NCBI GenBank assembly: GCA_029953675.1
Contig: JAMWBK010000001.1
Location: 1,587,001-1,651,000, forward strand
Length of the DNA stretch: 64,000 nucleotides
Source: Rhodosorus marinus
Lineage: Eukaryota; Rhodophyta; Stylonematophyceae; Stylonematales; Stylonemataceae
Direction of reading: 5' to 3'
Below, one piece after another: positions 1 to 8,975 of the stretch. The notes under the pieces are model-generated. The model did not search any database and was not told the origin of the DNA. It worked only from the letters and a program-made list of their open reading frames with translations. Each line of letters begins with the position of its first letter. Position 1 is the stretch's first letter. A program made the position numbers and the translations under genes.

Positions 1-1827
1 CAAAGAAGTTCCATGCCAGCATCGTCAGAGACGCGGAAGGCTCAACGCGCTTCTTCCTCGTGCCACCGACCACGTATGCGTCGATAAGGAGGCGTTCAGG
101 ACCCTCACAACAATCCCGAAGGTCGGAATCACCCTCGGAGACGGGAGAGAAAAGGGAGCTAGACGCAAGAGGAGCAAGTGGATCTCCATACGTAATATAG
201 AACTCTGCTGACGCTCAACAACACCTATTACTTGAAAGGCGGTGCAAAGAACGTGATTAGCTTGAGCAGGCTAATGGAAAAGGGCCTCAAAATTAGCAGC
301 ACGAGTCGCGCAGTTTTAGAAATCAGTAAAGAAGGAACGAAAGTTTTGACATGTTACTTGAAACGGGGCCTCTTAGTAACTAATTTATGGACTGCAAAGA
401 TACACCCTTCGGTAACTGTGAAATTTACTGGGCAACTACCTAATGCAGCGCAACACTAACCTCGTAGCCTTTATTCGGCAGCTACCCACCGCAGCGCAAT
501 ACCACTACTCTATGTACCCCAGACTAACGTAACCGTAAACTTTACTGGGCAGCTGCCTACTGCATCGCACAACTATTTCCACCCCAGACTAACGGGCGAA
601 ATACGGCATCCCTCATGCTGAGCACAGAAGGCTAATTCACCCAAACTCAGAGGCGACAAGAAGTTTGATGAGCGCGGGGTTGAGATTAGCACAGATGAGA
701 GCACCCCAAACCCCCTCGACTGCGAGGATTGCCTGAGGCGAAAACGACGGTGAAGCAAAAGTCTGGACACCTACGACACGGAAGTTTTCAGTGAAAGCCT
801 GCATTCAGACATTGCAGTGCCATTCCCGGAAGGAGTGCAACAGGATAGATACCTCGTAGTCTTCCCCGATGAGGCTAGCGGATGGCCAGGAGTTTACCCG
901 CTGCAAAGCGAGTTGTGGTCGACGAGGCGTTCAAGGAGCACATCATGTAACCTGAAAACCCAGCTGGGAGCGACGGTGAACAGGCTGAAGTAAAAAAAAA
1001 GAAGAAAATGCAAAGGAGTACGAATCTATGGAATATATCCTGAAGGAAAGAGGTATTGTATGGGACGTATCCGCCCCATATACGCCTGCCAGCACCGGGA
1101 TAGCAGAAAGGATGGTCAGAACGGTCACCAAAAGGATCATGTATCTATAACAGCGGCGTACCAAATTGCTTCTGGACGGAAACTTTGGAGACAGTGACAC
1201 GGAGGACTGAACAACACACCGAGAGCGTCCCTTGGAAACATAGTCCCCCACGAGTACGTCCTTGGAACGAAGCCGAATCTACAGAGCCTATGCACGTCCG
1301 GGGCAGAGATCACCTTCAAAAAGGAGGGAAAGGGAAAACTGCCACATATTGCCCAGGGCAGTGTCCGGAATTCTTACGCAGGTGAGTAACGCCCGTGTAG
1401 CGAGAGCATACTTGTCAACAGAAGATAAATTTATACATACACGAAACTGGAACATACAGGAAGAGCAACGTCCTGCGAAAGCACAGAAGATTCGCAAGCC
1501 TGACAACGAATGGCCCGAATCGTCGGGAGAATCACAGAGCACACAACAAGTAGTAAACACCATAACCCTGAACTTGCTCCGAAACGAAGATCACATGTAA
1601 GCCATTGGCGGTCCATACGCGGCAGAGTGGAAGAGAGCAGCCGTTGAAGAAATTGGCTCACTGAGAGAAACGGGAAGATGGAAATAAATCTCCAAAGAGA
1701 TTTACCCAAGGGAAGGAGTTTCCTGAGCAGGGGTACTGTTTCACTCGAAACAGTACCCCTGCACCGCTTGTGATGAAGCGGTGACAAACTTCAAAGTAAG
1801 AATTGTCACTAGGGGATTTACGCAAGT
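1..1827 (+). mobile_element. Ty1/copia retrotransposon remnant, copy 1
   Basis: Degenerate copia polyprotein entering from the left edge. Positions 205-375 encode a GAG-pre-integrase stretch (YYLKGGAKNVISLSRLMEKG) that recurs almost unchanged at about 22330-22500 in copy 2. Positions 841-1140 correspond to the integrase core and about 1590-1827 to the start of the reverse transcriptase region. Numerous stops and frameshifts break every frame, so no product is expected. Similarity to copy 2 stops near 1827, after the segment ending in the RT 'RIV-RGFTQ' motif, so the right side is truncated. Gag and LTRs are not in view. The copia assignment is secure because copy 2 shows the full gag-protease-integrase-RT-RNaseH order; exact ends are uncertain. 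Confidence 0.8.
1727..1762. repeat. 15-bp-arm hairpin in copia copy 1
   Basis: Perfect inverted repeat: 15-bp arms (GCAGGGGTACTGTTT and its complement) around a 6-nt loop CACTCG. The equivalent position of copia copy 2 (about 23690-23715) lacks the second arm, so it arose in this copy, probably as a small fold-back duplication. A second short inverted pair (ACCGCTT/AAGCGGT, 1763-1782) follows directly. Confidence 0.75.
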
Positions 1828-1991
1828 TGACCGTCAGAACTAAAAAGAAGGACGGAAGCAAGTTGTGTATTGACTCAATGCTTTACGATGTCGCGTGACT
1901 TCTATCTGTCTTAAAGGTAAATAATGAATAAGACTAGAGTACTAGAATCCGTCTATTTCTCATCTCATCATTACATTTTCCCCTGACCTTT

Positions 1992-2705
1992 TTATTGTGG
2001 CATTGGCATTGCCGTAGCCATAGGCTCAAGCTCCAACCGCGTTGCGCCAGGTATGCCAGTATTTGGCATTTGGGTCTCATTCGCATCATTTTCGCAATTG
2101 AGTCTTTGTGTGCAGGACACGACATCTCTATAAGACCTGATCGCACACTGTTCCTTACCCTTTTGCGGATAAGCCCACTTGGTGTAACGTCTTCCAACCT
2201 TGCGGCTCTTAACTTTCATGTACATGCATAGATCTGTGTTGCAGCAGCCTTCACCGTTGGAACCCTCAGGAACCTTAAACTCGCTCAGACAGACAGACAA
2301 GACCATCACACTCTTAGGCCCCCTCGTCCTCCTCTCCTGGTACCGCTTGTTGCCTCGATTCCTGCAGTCGCCCTGTATCCCTGCGTAAGCCTGCAGAAAC
2401 TTCCATCCTCTCTTGGCCGTGAAGTTGAACTTGACGCACGTTTTATCGTTTTCTTCGTCGACGGTGGTACATACTGTACCGACAAACTCGGGTCTCCTCC
2501 CACTATTAACGAGCACATAGCATTTTTCATCTCCATCACCGAGTTCAACGTTGTCAAAGTTGCTCGTATAGTCAGAGCATATCCTTAAATCTGATGAGTT
2601 TGATCTCCTCAAAGACAGCGCATCCTCGCTCAGGGAAACACCGCTGCCACAGGCCAGATTTGTGAGCAAACTGAGCACTATTGCCGCCACAGACAGTACC
2701 CTCAT
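1992..2705 (-). CDS. Secreted cysteine-rich protein, unknown function
   Basis: Uninterrupted ORF of 237 residues from ATG at 2705 to a stop at 1992. The first ATG that gives a good signal peptide was chosen: MRVLSVAAIVLSLLTNLACG is a charged n-region, hydrophobic core and small residues for cleavage. An upstream in-frame extension exists but would bury the signal. The mature part is rich in Cys (motifs CYVLVNSG, CTTVDEENDKTCVKFNF, CCNTDLCMY), has possible N-glycosylation sites (NFT near the centre, NET near the end), and ends in a Met/Pro-rich tail. I do not recognise the family; an extracellular or cell-wall protein is an inference from the signal peptide and likely disulfides. It is flanked by decayed transposons yet fully open, which argues that it is a real host gene. 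No introns are apparent. Confidence 0.65.
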   Translation of the reverse strand: MRVLSVAAIVLSLLTNLACGSGVSLSEDALSLRRSNSSDLRICSDYTSNFDNVELGDGDEKCYVLVNSGRRPEFVGTVCTTVDEENDKTCVKFNFTAKRGWKFLQAYAGIQGDCRNRGNKRYQERRTRGPKSVMVLSVCLSEFKVPEGSNGEGCCNTDLCMYMKVKSRKVGRRYTKWAYPQKGKEQCAIRSYRDVVSCTQRLNCENDANETQMPNTGIPGATRLELEPMATAMPMPQ

Positions 2706-3318
2706 CTTATCCCTTAAACACTGAAACTGGCACCTGTGGATTCGCACGACACAGAACACGAGCCTTACTGCCGTCTACACCCACTCTTCACAAGCTCTCT
2801 CCAACGTGCACGAACGACTTAGGAATATTTACTACAACCACCCACTCGCTCAGGACACGACGTATCCACCACATTGCACTGTCTACTTTCGAAAGGAACT
2901 GAGGGCGGATGTCTCAATGTAGTATACCTATATATACCTATGCATACATAGCAAAACTAGATACAATTGCTGGTGAGCACCGTGTGCCCTCCAAAAGCTT
3001 TTGAAGGCAACGCTGCTGAGCGGACAGGCCGGGGTCCAGATCAAAATGAAATTTGATCTTGTTCGCACTGTTGCCAGACCTCTATCCGACTTCTTCTGTT
3101 CCCAGAAACCACTCTCGCCCCTGATGTCCGATTAAACCATTCGTTCGTCGATGAAAGGTATGGCTTCAAGCACCTCCGAATCAAAATTCAAGGTCCAACT
3201 ACCATATGGGGGACCATATCCTACGTCGCATCGACCACGTTGACTACCTACTTTCGAAGGGAAATGATGGCTGATGTCGTCAATGTAGTATACGTATTTG
3301 ATGGTGGTGTAAAGTCAC
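2706..3318. other. Intergenic, no gene seen
   Basis: No ORF with recognisable content. A stretch near 3130-3165 contains 'GATTAAACCATTCGTTCG', resembling the 3' terminus of the family C/ATTC-tailed retroelements seen elsewhere in the window, so this is probably decayed transposon sequence. Confidence 0.4.
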
Positions 3319-3370
3319 CATCGTGCAACCCGACATCGTGCAACCCGACAAAGTGCAACCCGGCATCGTG
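3319..3370. repeat. 15-bp tandem repeat, 3.5 copies
   Basis: Units CATCGTGCAACCCGA at 3319-3333, 3334-3348, a variant (CAAAGTGCAACCCGG) at 3349-3363, then a partial unit to 3370. No coding context. Confidence 0.85.
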
Positions 3371-3598
3371 AAAATTGCAGAACACTATTCATTTATTTTA
3401 TTGAATCTAGTAAGCGCAGCCGTTGGGGATTCGTAAGTTCGGATGGAGCAATTCGTTGTTCAGGAAAGCCAGCCAACCTACTGCGCGCACAACCCGCCAG
3501 GGTGGAAAAAGATGAGCAGAAAACCGTGAATATGGAAAATTCATTCAAGGGGTGGCCATCGCAGAATTTCGACGATGTTGCGGAAATCATGCTTACAA

Positions 3599-3760
3599 GT
3601 GGTGGTTTTACTTAAGTGAAAAAATTGCAAGATAAGAGGTGGTGGTTTTACTGGGTGGTTTTACTGGCTTTATAGGGGTGGTGGTTTTACTAACGTAGCC
3701 TGATGCGCTACGCAAAACGTAAAGGGAAACTAGGGGCTAGGAAGAAGAGCATGTAGATAA
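3599..3760 (-). mobile_element. Family A-type non-LTR 3' end with repeated tail
   Basis: Minus-strand 3' extremity of a family A-like retroelement: from about 3692 rightwards the sequence (AACGTAGCCTGATGCGCTAC...) matches the 3' UTR seen at 15460-15520 and, more distantly, at 7294 and 15151. To its left lie at least four copies of GGTGGTTTTACT (3600-3611, 3640-3651, 3654-3665, 3679-3690). Read in element orientation these are AGTAAAACCACC units, so they look like a variable-number 3' tail added on insertion. Upstream element sequence is lost after about 3770. The element identity is secure; the tail interpretation is an inference. Confidence 0.65.
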
Positions 3761-3979
3761 GAGACTTGTTCACAAGCACAGGAGAGCGATGGGATAGCCC
3801 GCACATTGAGGTTATTAAGGCGAAACTGTTAACAAACAGATCCTATTATACGTTGACGACAGGGAGTACGGTAGACGGATAGGAAGGTCCGCACGTTGAG
3901 ATGGACTACGTTAGTCTGGGGATACGTTAACGCCAAACCGTTGACAAGCGGATCCCCGATTGTGCGTTCGCAAGGAGCA

Positions 3980-4100
3980 CACGTGCCCAATAGGAAAGAA
4001 CGCGCAAAGAGATGGAGGGTCCGTCTAAACAATCATCTTTGGGACCCGGCCTTGCACCAGCGTCGTGTTGAACGCTGTTTTGATGTTGGAGGCGCGTGAT
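3980..4100 (+). mobile_element. Fragment of family C-like retroelement, 3' coding end
   Basis: Decayed sequence ending in GATGTTGGAGGCGCG (about 4082-4097), the same string that encodes the C-terminal LMLEAR motif of family C on the other strand at 8994-9010. Frames are broken. About 200 bp further on (near 4305-4345) a short segment (TTTAATCGGAAATTG) resembles the family C 3' terminus at 8930-8950 but in the opposite orientation. Low-confidence relic. Confidence 0.4.
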
Positions 4101-4217
4101 TGCCTTCAATAGTCCGTCTCTCCTCGTTGTTTCCCTTCTAAGTTTCCTGCTGTTGCCTATGAATGCTGCTTTCATATCGGAGGCCCGCGCGCGATCTTCG
4201 CCGTGCGTAGTTTCTTT

Positions 4218-4244
4218 TAGCTAACGGTTTTTAACCGTTAGCTA
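4218..4244. repeat. Perfect hairpin, 12-bp arms
   Basis: TAGCTAACGGTT, 3-nt TTT spacer, then its exact complement. It stands in non-coding sequence next to retroelement relics; no gene is near enough for a terminator role to be argued. Confidence 0.8.
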
Positions 4245-4496
4245 TAAGCCGAATAATCAAATCATTCAACGTCATGTTTCCTGATGTACGTAAGTTTCCC
4301 TCCAATTGCTTTAATCGGAAATTGAAACAAAAACGGAGGGGGAAACAAGAATTCAGTGTTCATAGCTCTTGGCGTGTCCATCAGCTCCGTGCGGTAGCAA
4401 GTCTGAGCAATGATACCCTGCTAGTCACAAATTGATTCGCGATCATATGAATCCGTAGTTTCTCAACTTTTTAGCAACTCAAAAGGGGTACAAATA

Positions 4497-4690
4497 GGGG
4501 AAACGTGAAGTTGCATAATAGGGGAAAGTTGCATAATACGATAGAGCTGAGGTTGCATAATAGGGGAAAGCTGAAGTTGCATGATACGATAGAGGTGAGG
4601 TTGCATAGTAAAGGGGAAAGCTGAAGTTGCATAATACGATAAAGGTGAAGTTGCATCACCGAGGAAAGGTGAGCTTGCATAACAGGGAAT
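4497..4690. repeat. GTTGCATAATA minisatellite
   Basis: Imperfect tandem array of about 45-bp units, each of two half-units built on GTTGCATAATA followed by either GGGGAAAGCTGAA or CGATAGAGGTGAG. Seven or more GTTGCAT cores are visible. The unequal half-units and degeneracy exclude a CRISPR-like spacing. The long minus-strand reading frames here simply translate the repeat. Confidence 0.8.
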
Positions 4691-4699
4691 AGGAGTGAA

Positions 4700-6300
4700 C
4701 ACGTGAAACAAATTCATTCATGAAATATCGGGCGACAATCTGTCGCTATCGGATAAAGCCCCTTTTTTCTTTCCAATTCAGATATGCTCCATAAGCTCAT
4801 ATTCGATTGGAATCCAACAAAATGTGCTCTGTTATTACAAATTTCACGGCCAATCAACGAACGATCCGATATCTTGAAGACGCAAACCCCCAACCAATGG
4901 TTTTTGACGTCACAGATGGTGGTCTAGCTTTTCAGTGTTCAATCACAACGCTTCGACTGTCGCGAACGAAAACTGACAACCCTACTATTTGTTCACTGTT
5001 ACGCTAGCTCGTGGGGGGTTTAATACTGCACGATAAGTTAGTCGCGCCTCCTTGAATTCCGCAGAAACCGCGGAGATAAACGTACCGCACAATACCACAC
5101 CACGGTTTTCATCTCTTCAAGAAGTCGTCTTCAACGGGCCAGGAAAGGAATAAGAAGTCCTGCTGACCGATACAGCTGATGATACCAGGCAACAACAGAA
5201 AACACACCCGAAAACCTCGCCCCCAGTTTGATAGATAGGCTCTCCACCTCTCCCCCACGCCGCACCGTCACCGTCAGGGGCAATCCAAACGCGAAGCTTG
5301 AAACATTATCACAACAAAAGTCCCTTTTTGTACATAGATTTTTCGTCAGTGTGTCGACACAGGAAAGAATCTATTAGATATTAAAAATATTAAGTTTGTT
5401 TCCATCTGAAAGTACAATTGGATACCGACATTTTAAAATACAAAAGAAAACAAAGACTGCAATTTGATCAAAAAGTCTATTCCCTCATGGGTTGTGGGTA
5501 TCTAGGACCTTATTAAACCATTCATTCATTTGGCATGTATATATTGCTTCACCTGTATAGATATAGGTATGCCTGAGCAAAACAAACGAAGTTCAAAAAT
5601 TAAAATCCAAACAAGAGCACCCGAAAATTAAGATTTTCTAGTGTAATATTTTCCTAGAATAGGAATGGAATAGGGAAAGCCTCGCGATACAGCGACCCTT
5701 TTGATTCAGTGGGAGCGAACGGGAGTTTTCGTTGTGAAGGCGATGGGAACTCTTGAAGATAGCAACCATTCGTTCGTTTGATTCAAACCTTATTGAATGA
5801 AAGTGCTTATAATCTTTGTGAGAAATCGTTGACCTCCGTCGTATTTCTCCAAACTTCGGTGCCCTCTGTTAGCAGATTAGATATAGTCGGTTACAATCGA
5901 ATGCTCGCCCTGGTATGTGAATGTTTGCATCCAGAAGCGTTTCTGGGATACGTCCAGTTCCAGGACAACCATAGGCCAATCCACGGCGGGGTAGCCTATG
6001 ATGTTTCTCATATTAATCGAGCTTGCAGAGGGGGAACTGAGGCGGTAGCATTATTGGACCGAGTCCGCTACTGACACAGAGGACTTATAAGCATTAGATG
6101 TGATTCGTAGTTTATCAGCCACTATAGCAATAAGGATCAAGCCTGGGTAGGATTAGAGTTTTTGCACGCTTGCACCTGCATGGACGTTTTCCCTTAGTCC
6201 AAAGATCTCAGGGACTGGTATTGCATCTATAGTGATCCTAGAGTCCATCAAGTATGGTTGGTTCGGAATAAAGAGGAGTATGTGCTGATGATATAACACT
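4700..6300. other. AT-rich intergenic stretch, no supported gene
   Basis: No reading frame shows a recognisable domain. Position 5508-5535 has ATTAAACCATTCATTCATT, the terminal signature of the ATTC-tailed retroelement family also seen at 15716-15743. The last few hundred bases probably belong to the LTR that ends at 6323; its left boundary cannot be fixed because no partner LTR is visible. Confidence 0.4.
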
Positions 6301-6323
6301 CATAGACCTAGTTTTGTTTAACA

Positions 6324-6343
6324 GGTTATGAGCCCAGCTCACG
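6324..6343 (+). other. Putative tRNA-Met-half primer binding site of an LTR element
   Basis: Immediately after a sequence ending TTTAACA (LTRs end in CA) comes GGTTATGAGCCCAGC. Its complement reads GCTGGGCTCATAACC, which looks like the anticodon arm of a tRNA-Met (CAT anticodon). Copia of Drosophila is known to prime from such an internal tRNA-iMet half-molecule with a very similar binding site. A gag-like ORF starts 54 bp further on. Inference from position and motif. Confidence 0.5.
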
Positions 6344-6396
6344 TTTTGAGCTGTGAAGAGGATAGGTGTTGATAATTGTGGTTGTAAGGAGGAACC

Positions 6397-6620
6397 ATGG
6401 AGGGAAATGCTGGGGATCGTTTGATTCTAAAAGCATTCCTGAAATGCCCCCAACTAGAGTCGTACGAAGGCTACAGACGATGGGCAACTCATGTCAAGTC
6501 ACGTTTGGACGCTTGTCGGTTGACAAAACTGGTTTTTAGGGATGACGAGGAGATTGTGGACAAGGATCGGTTGTCATTAGTCGGAGCGTGTGTAAAACTC
6601 ACGCTTCCCTGGAATGCGTC
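6397..6620 (+). mobile_element. Gag N-terminus of a copia-like LTR element, truncated
   Basis: ATG at 6397 opens a frame whose first 70 or so residues (SYEGYRRWATHVKSRLDACR...) have the look of a copia gag N-terminus, with a WxxHVKSRL helix. It follows the putative LTR end and primer site. After about 6620 the sequence turns into a minus-strand Ty3/gypsy fragment, so the element is broken by a junction and the rest of the ORF to 6702 is spurious read-through. Confidence 0.45.
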
Positions 6621-7276
6621 GTACCTCGTACTCGAACTCGACAAGTTTCGCGGGGAACCGCGTCATGCTTCGCGATGGCTGAGCCACTTCCTTTTTCGGT
6701 GAAGACCACCGTCTTCAATCCTTCCAGGTAATGGCGCCATGTCTCGAAGCAGTCTACTACTGCTAGCATCTCCTTCTCATGCGCGGGGTACGTAAGCTCT
6801 GCACCTTGCAATGTACGCGATGTGAAAGCCACCGAACGTCCTTCCTGCACCAAAACCCCTCCGATCCCCTCCCCAGCGGCATCGGTTGTGACCTCAAACC
6901 CGCTAAGGCGGGGACCGGTTCCGAGGTCACGGCAGACATCAGTTGCTCGAAGGTCCCCAAGATCTCCTCCGTAATCTGGAAAGGTATTTCCTTCTTAGGC
7001 AGTCTCGTGATAGGAGCCGCTCTAGCAGAAAAACCCTTCACAAATCTCCGGAAATAAGAGAGCAGCCCCGTTATCAAGCGCACCCTCGCCACATTCTTCG
7101 GAAATCTCAACTCTGCTTAGCACAGTCCTCACGTGTTGATAGTGCTGAGTCTCATCTGAACTGAATATTAAGATGTCATCCAGGCACACGACAACACAGC
7201 GGCCCAGAAACTCCTTCAGCACTTCCGTCATATTTTCGAAAAGTAGGAGGGTAACGAAGTCAACCCAAAGGGTGCT
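6621..7276 (-). mobile_element. Ty3/gypsy RT-RNaseH remnant, left part
   Basis: Minus-strand pieces in several frames: VVVCLDDILIFSSDETQHYQ (about 7130-7200) is the gypsy RT motif with LDD in place of the usual YxDD. Then GLLSYFRRFVKGFSARAAPI (about 7000-7085), and an RNase H segment with FTSRTLQGAELTYPAHEKEM (about 6760-6840). Frameshifts separate the pieces. The N-terminal part of the same RT lies at 8359-8565, on the other side of a 1062-bp insertion, and 10-bp duplications mark the split. Confidence 0.8.
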
Positions 7277-7286
7277 ACCCTACACT
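7277..7286. repeat. Target-site duplication, left copy (ACCCTACACT)
   Basis: ACCCTACACT occurs here and again at 8349-8358, exactly flanking the family A insertion. Together they split one gypsy reverse transcriptase gene. Confidence 0.85.
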
Positions 7287-8348
7287 GGACTTTACTAGCA
7301 TAGCCTGAAGCGCTACGCAAGGCGTGAAGATGAACTAATAACTAGGGAGGGAAGCATGCAACCCCAGGCGCCGATGGCGCGCCTCGGAAAGCATGGCGCT
7401 GGAATATCGCCAAAAGGAGACACTTAAACGCCTCAAGAGCACCAAATATTCAGTAGGATGCTCAGCAAAACATTTCCGCAACCACTCTAAACCCGACTTA
7501 TCGACGTGACCAAAGCTTTCCACAATGAATGGCTGGAACCGGTGAGAGCGACCCTCAGCGCAAGGCAGACTGGCCATGCTCTCAGCATACCGTCGTTCCT
7601 TAACTCTTCGAAGGGCTGAAGCCGCGGCCCCCCGGCGGCGGGCGGCTGCGGTGAGGTGGGCGCTGGCCACGGGGCAGGTAATCGCAAGGTCCACATATGT
7701 TGAGCGTCTGGCAGCAGCGTCGGAGACGAGGAGATCGGCTATACAACGGGGCGGTGCAGAGTCCGAGATGGATCTGGGCAGTTCCGACTCAACCTCAACC
7801 GTATGCCCTATCCGAGTCAAAAATTCGCTGAGGATGTACTTGAGGCGAGTGTGACGCCTCGTACGGAGACCTCGCAACAGTCCGCAGGAACCCAGGAAGT
7901 GGTAGCCACAAGCGTCAATCCGGCTCTCACATCCCTGACAGAAAGACGGCCGAATAGAGTGCCACGGAGCCTGTGGCAAACCGAGATAGATCCGTGCGGC
8001 AGAACGGAACTGGAAAGCATCGAGACGATGACTCAATGACGACGGTAGAGTGGTTAACCACAAGTGCGAGAGGTGGCCTCCCATGCCGCGGAGACGAGCG
8101 GCAGTGGTAGGCGGCGTGAGAGGAGAATTGAGCATGACTGTGTGAGCGGCACTGTGTTGGCCCCAGGTGAGGCTATGTTGAATCACATCAGCGCGGGAGC
8201 TCCACAATCGGCTCAAATCCGGATAGTCTGCAACAGGGGACCCGGGGCTAGCCTCTCCGTCATCGGCAAGAACTCGGTCGAGGGGACAATCCTCAATCGC
8301 TTCAGCTCGTCCCCATAACAGCTCCCTCCAGGAACGAAAGCGGGACCG
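7287..8348 (-). mobile_element. Family A non-LTR retroelement, 5'-truncated copy A1
   Basis: A 1062-bp minus-strand insertion in the gypsy RT. It carries an intact 3' coding end of about 293 codons (stop at 7335): zinc knuckle C-x2-C-x9-H-x4-C (CQGCESRIDACGYHFLGSC), restriction-like endonuclease core with IAD then YVD 14 residues later, and the conserved tail FQPFIVESFGHVDKSGLEWL. The 3' UTR ends in GGCTATGCTAGTAAAGTCC at 7287. Nearly identical to the 3' ends at 15151-15459, 15669-16278 and 20100-21076, so it is young. The 5' truncation plus a 10-bp target duplication are typical of target-primed reverse transcription. Confidence 0.9.
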
Positions 8349-8358
8349 ACCCTACACT
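8349..8358. repeat. Target-site duplication, right copy
   Basis: Second ACCCTACACT copy, partner of 7277-7286. Confidence 0.85.
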
Positions 8359-8565
8359 CGAAGTGCCAAATTCGCACATGAAAGCCGTCTTCGGAATGTC
8401 GGCTTCAGCGACACGCATCTGCTACTCCGAAGATCCAACTTTGTGAAGACCCTGTCCCTCGCCAATGGATCGAAGAGTTGGTAGATCCTGGGCGATGGGT
8501 ACATCAAACGGCGTGTGACCTTATTCAGGAGGCTAAAGTCTACACATCTGCGAAGTTCATCTCGC
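8359..8565 (-). mobile_element. Ty3/gypsy RT remnant, right part
   Basis: Encodes on the minus strand the RT N-terminal motifs CVDFSLLNKVT, YPSPRIYQLFDPL and FTKLDLRS, with the catalytic Asp of motif A in KLDLRS. Continues into the 6621-7276 fragment once the A1 insertion and one copy of its target duplication are removed. Degenerate; an indel lies close to the insertion site. Confidence 0.8.
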
Positions 8566-8936
8566 GCTGAGGGTCGCTCCCACCGGTTCCAGCCTTTCAT
8601 TGTGGAAAGCTTTGGTCACGTGGAGAAGTCGGGTTTGGAGTGGTTGCGGAAATGTTTCACTGAGCACCTGTTAAATACTTGGAACTTTTGCGGCGTTTAA
8701 GTGTCTCTCTGTGGCGATATTCGAGCAGCATGCTTGCCGAGGCGCGCCATAGGTTGCGTTCTCACGCAATCTTGCTCAACTCTCCCCTCACACCGCATAC
8801 CACCGCCGCTCGCCTCCGAGGCATGGGAGGCCATCTATCACATTTGTAGTTAACGACCCTGCCGTCATCACTGGGTCACCGTCTGAATGCCTTCCAGTTC
8901 CGCTCTGCCGCACGGATTTACCGACGAATGGTTTAA
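8566..8936 (+). mobile_element. Rearranged family A fragments
   Basis: Two plus-strand pieces out of order: 8566-8752 is the very C-terminal coding part (AEGRSHRFQPFIVESFGHVE...), while 8765-8930 is an upstream part (equivalent to about 20222-20370 of the full copy, with in-frame stops). A deletion/rearrangement or two independent insertions would explain the inverted order. The right edge abuts the 3' end of the family C element. Confidence 0.7.
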
Positions 8937-8975
8937 TCGGAGGCTGAAAGAAAAAACCCCGAGGGGAAAAAAAGA

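Noticed and set aside
4497-4690. Array resembling a CRISPR
   Set aside because: Units are degenerate, have no unique equal-length spacers, and lie in a eukaryotic genome with no cas genes; it is a minisatellite.
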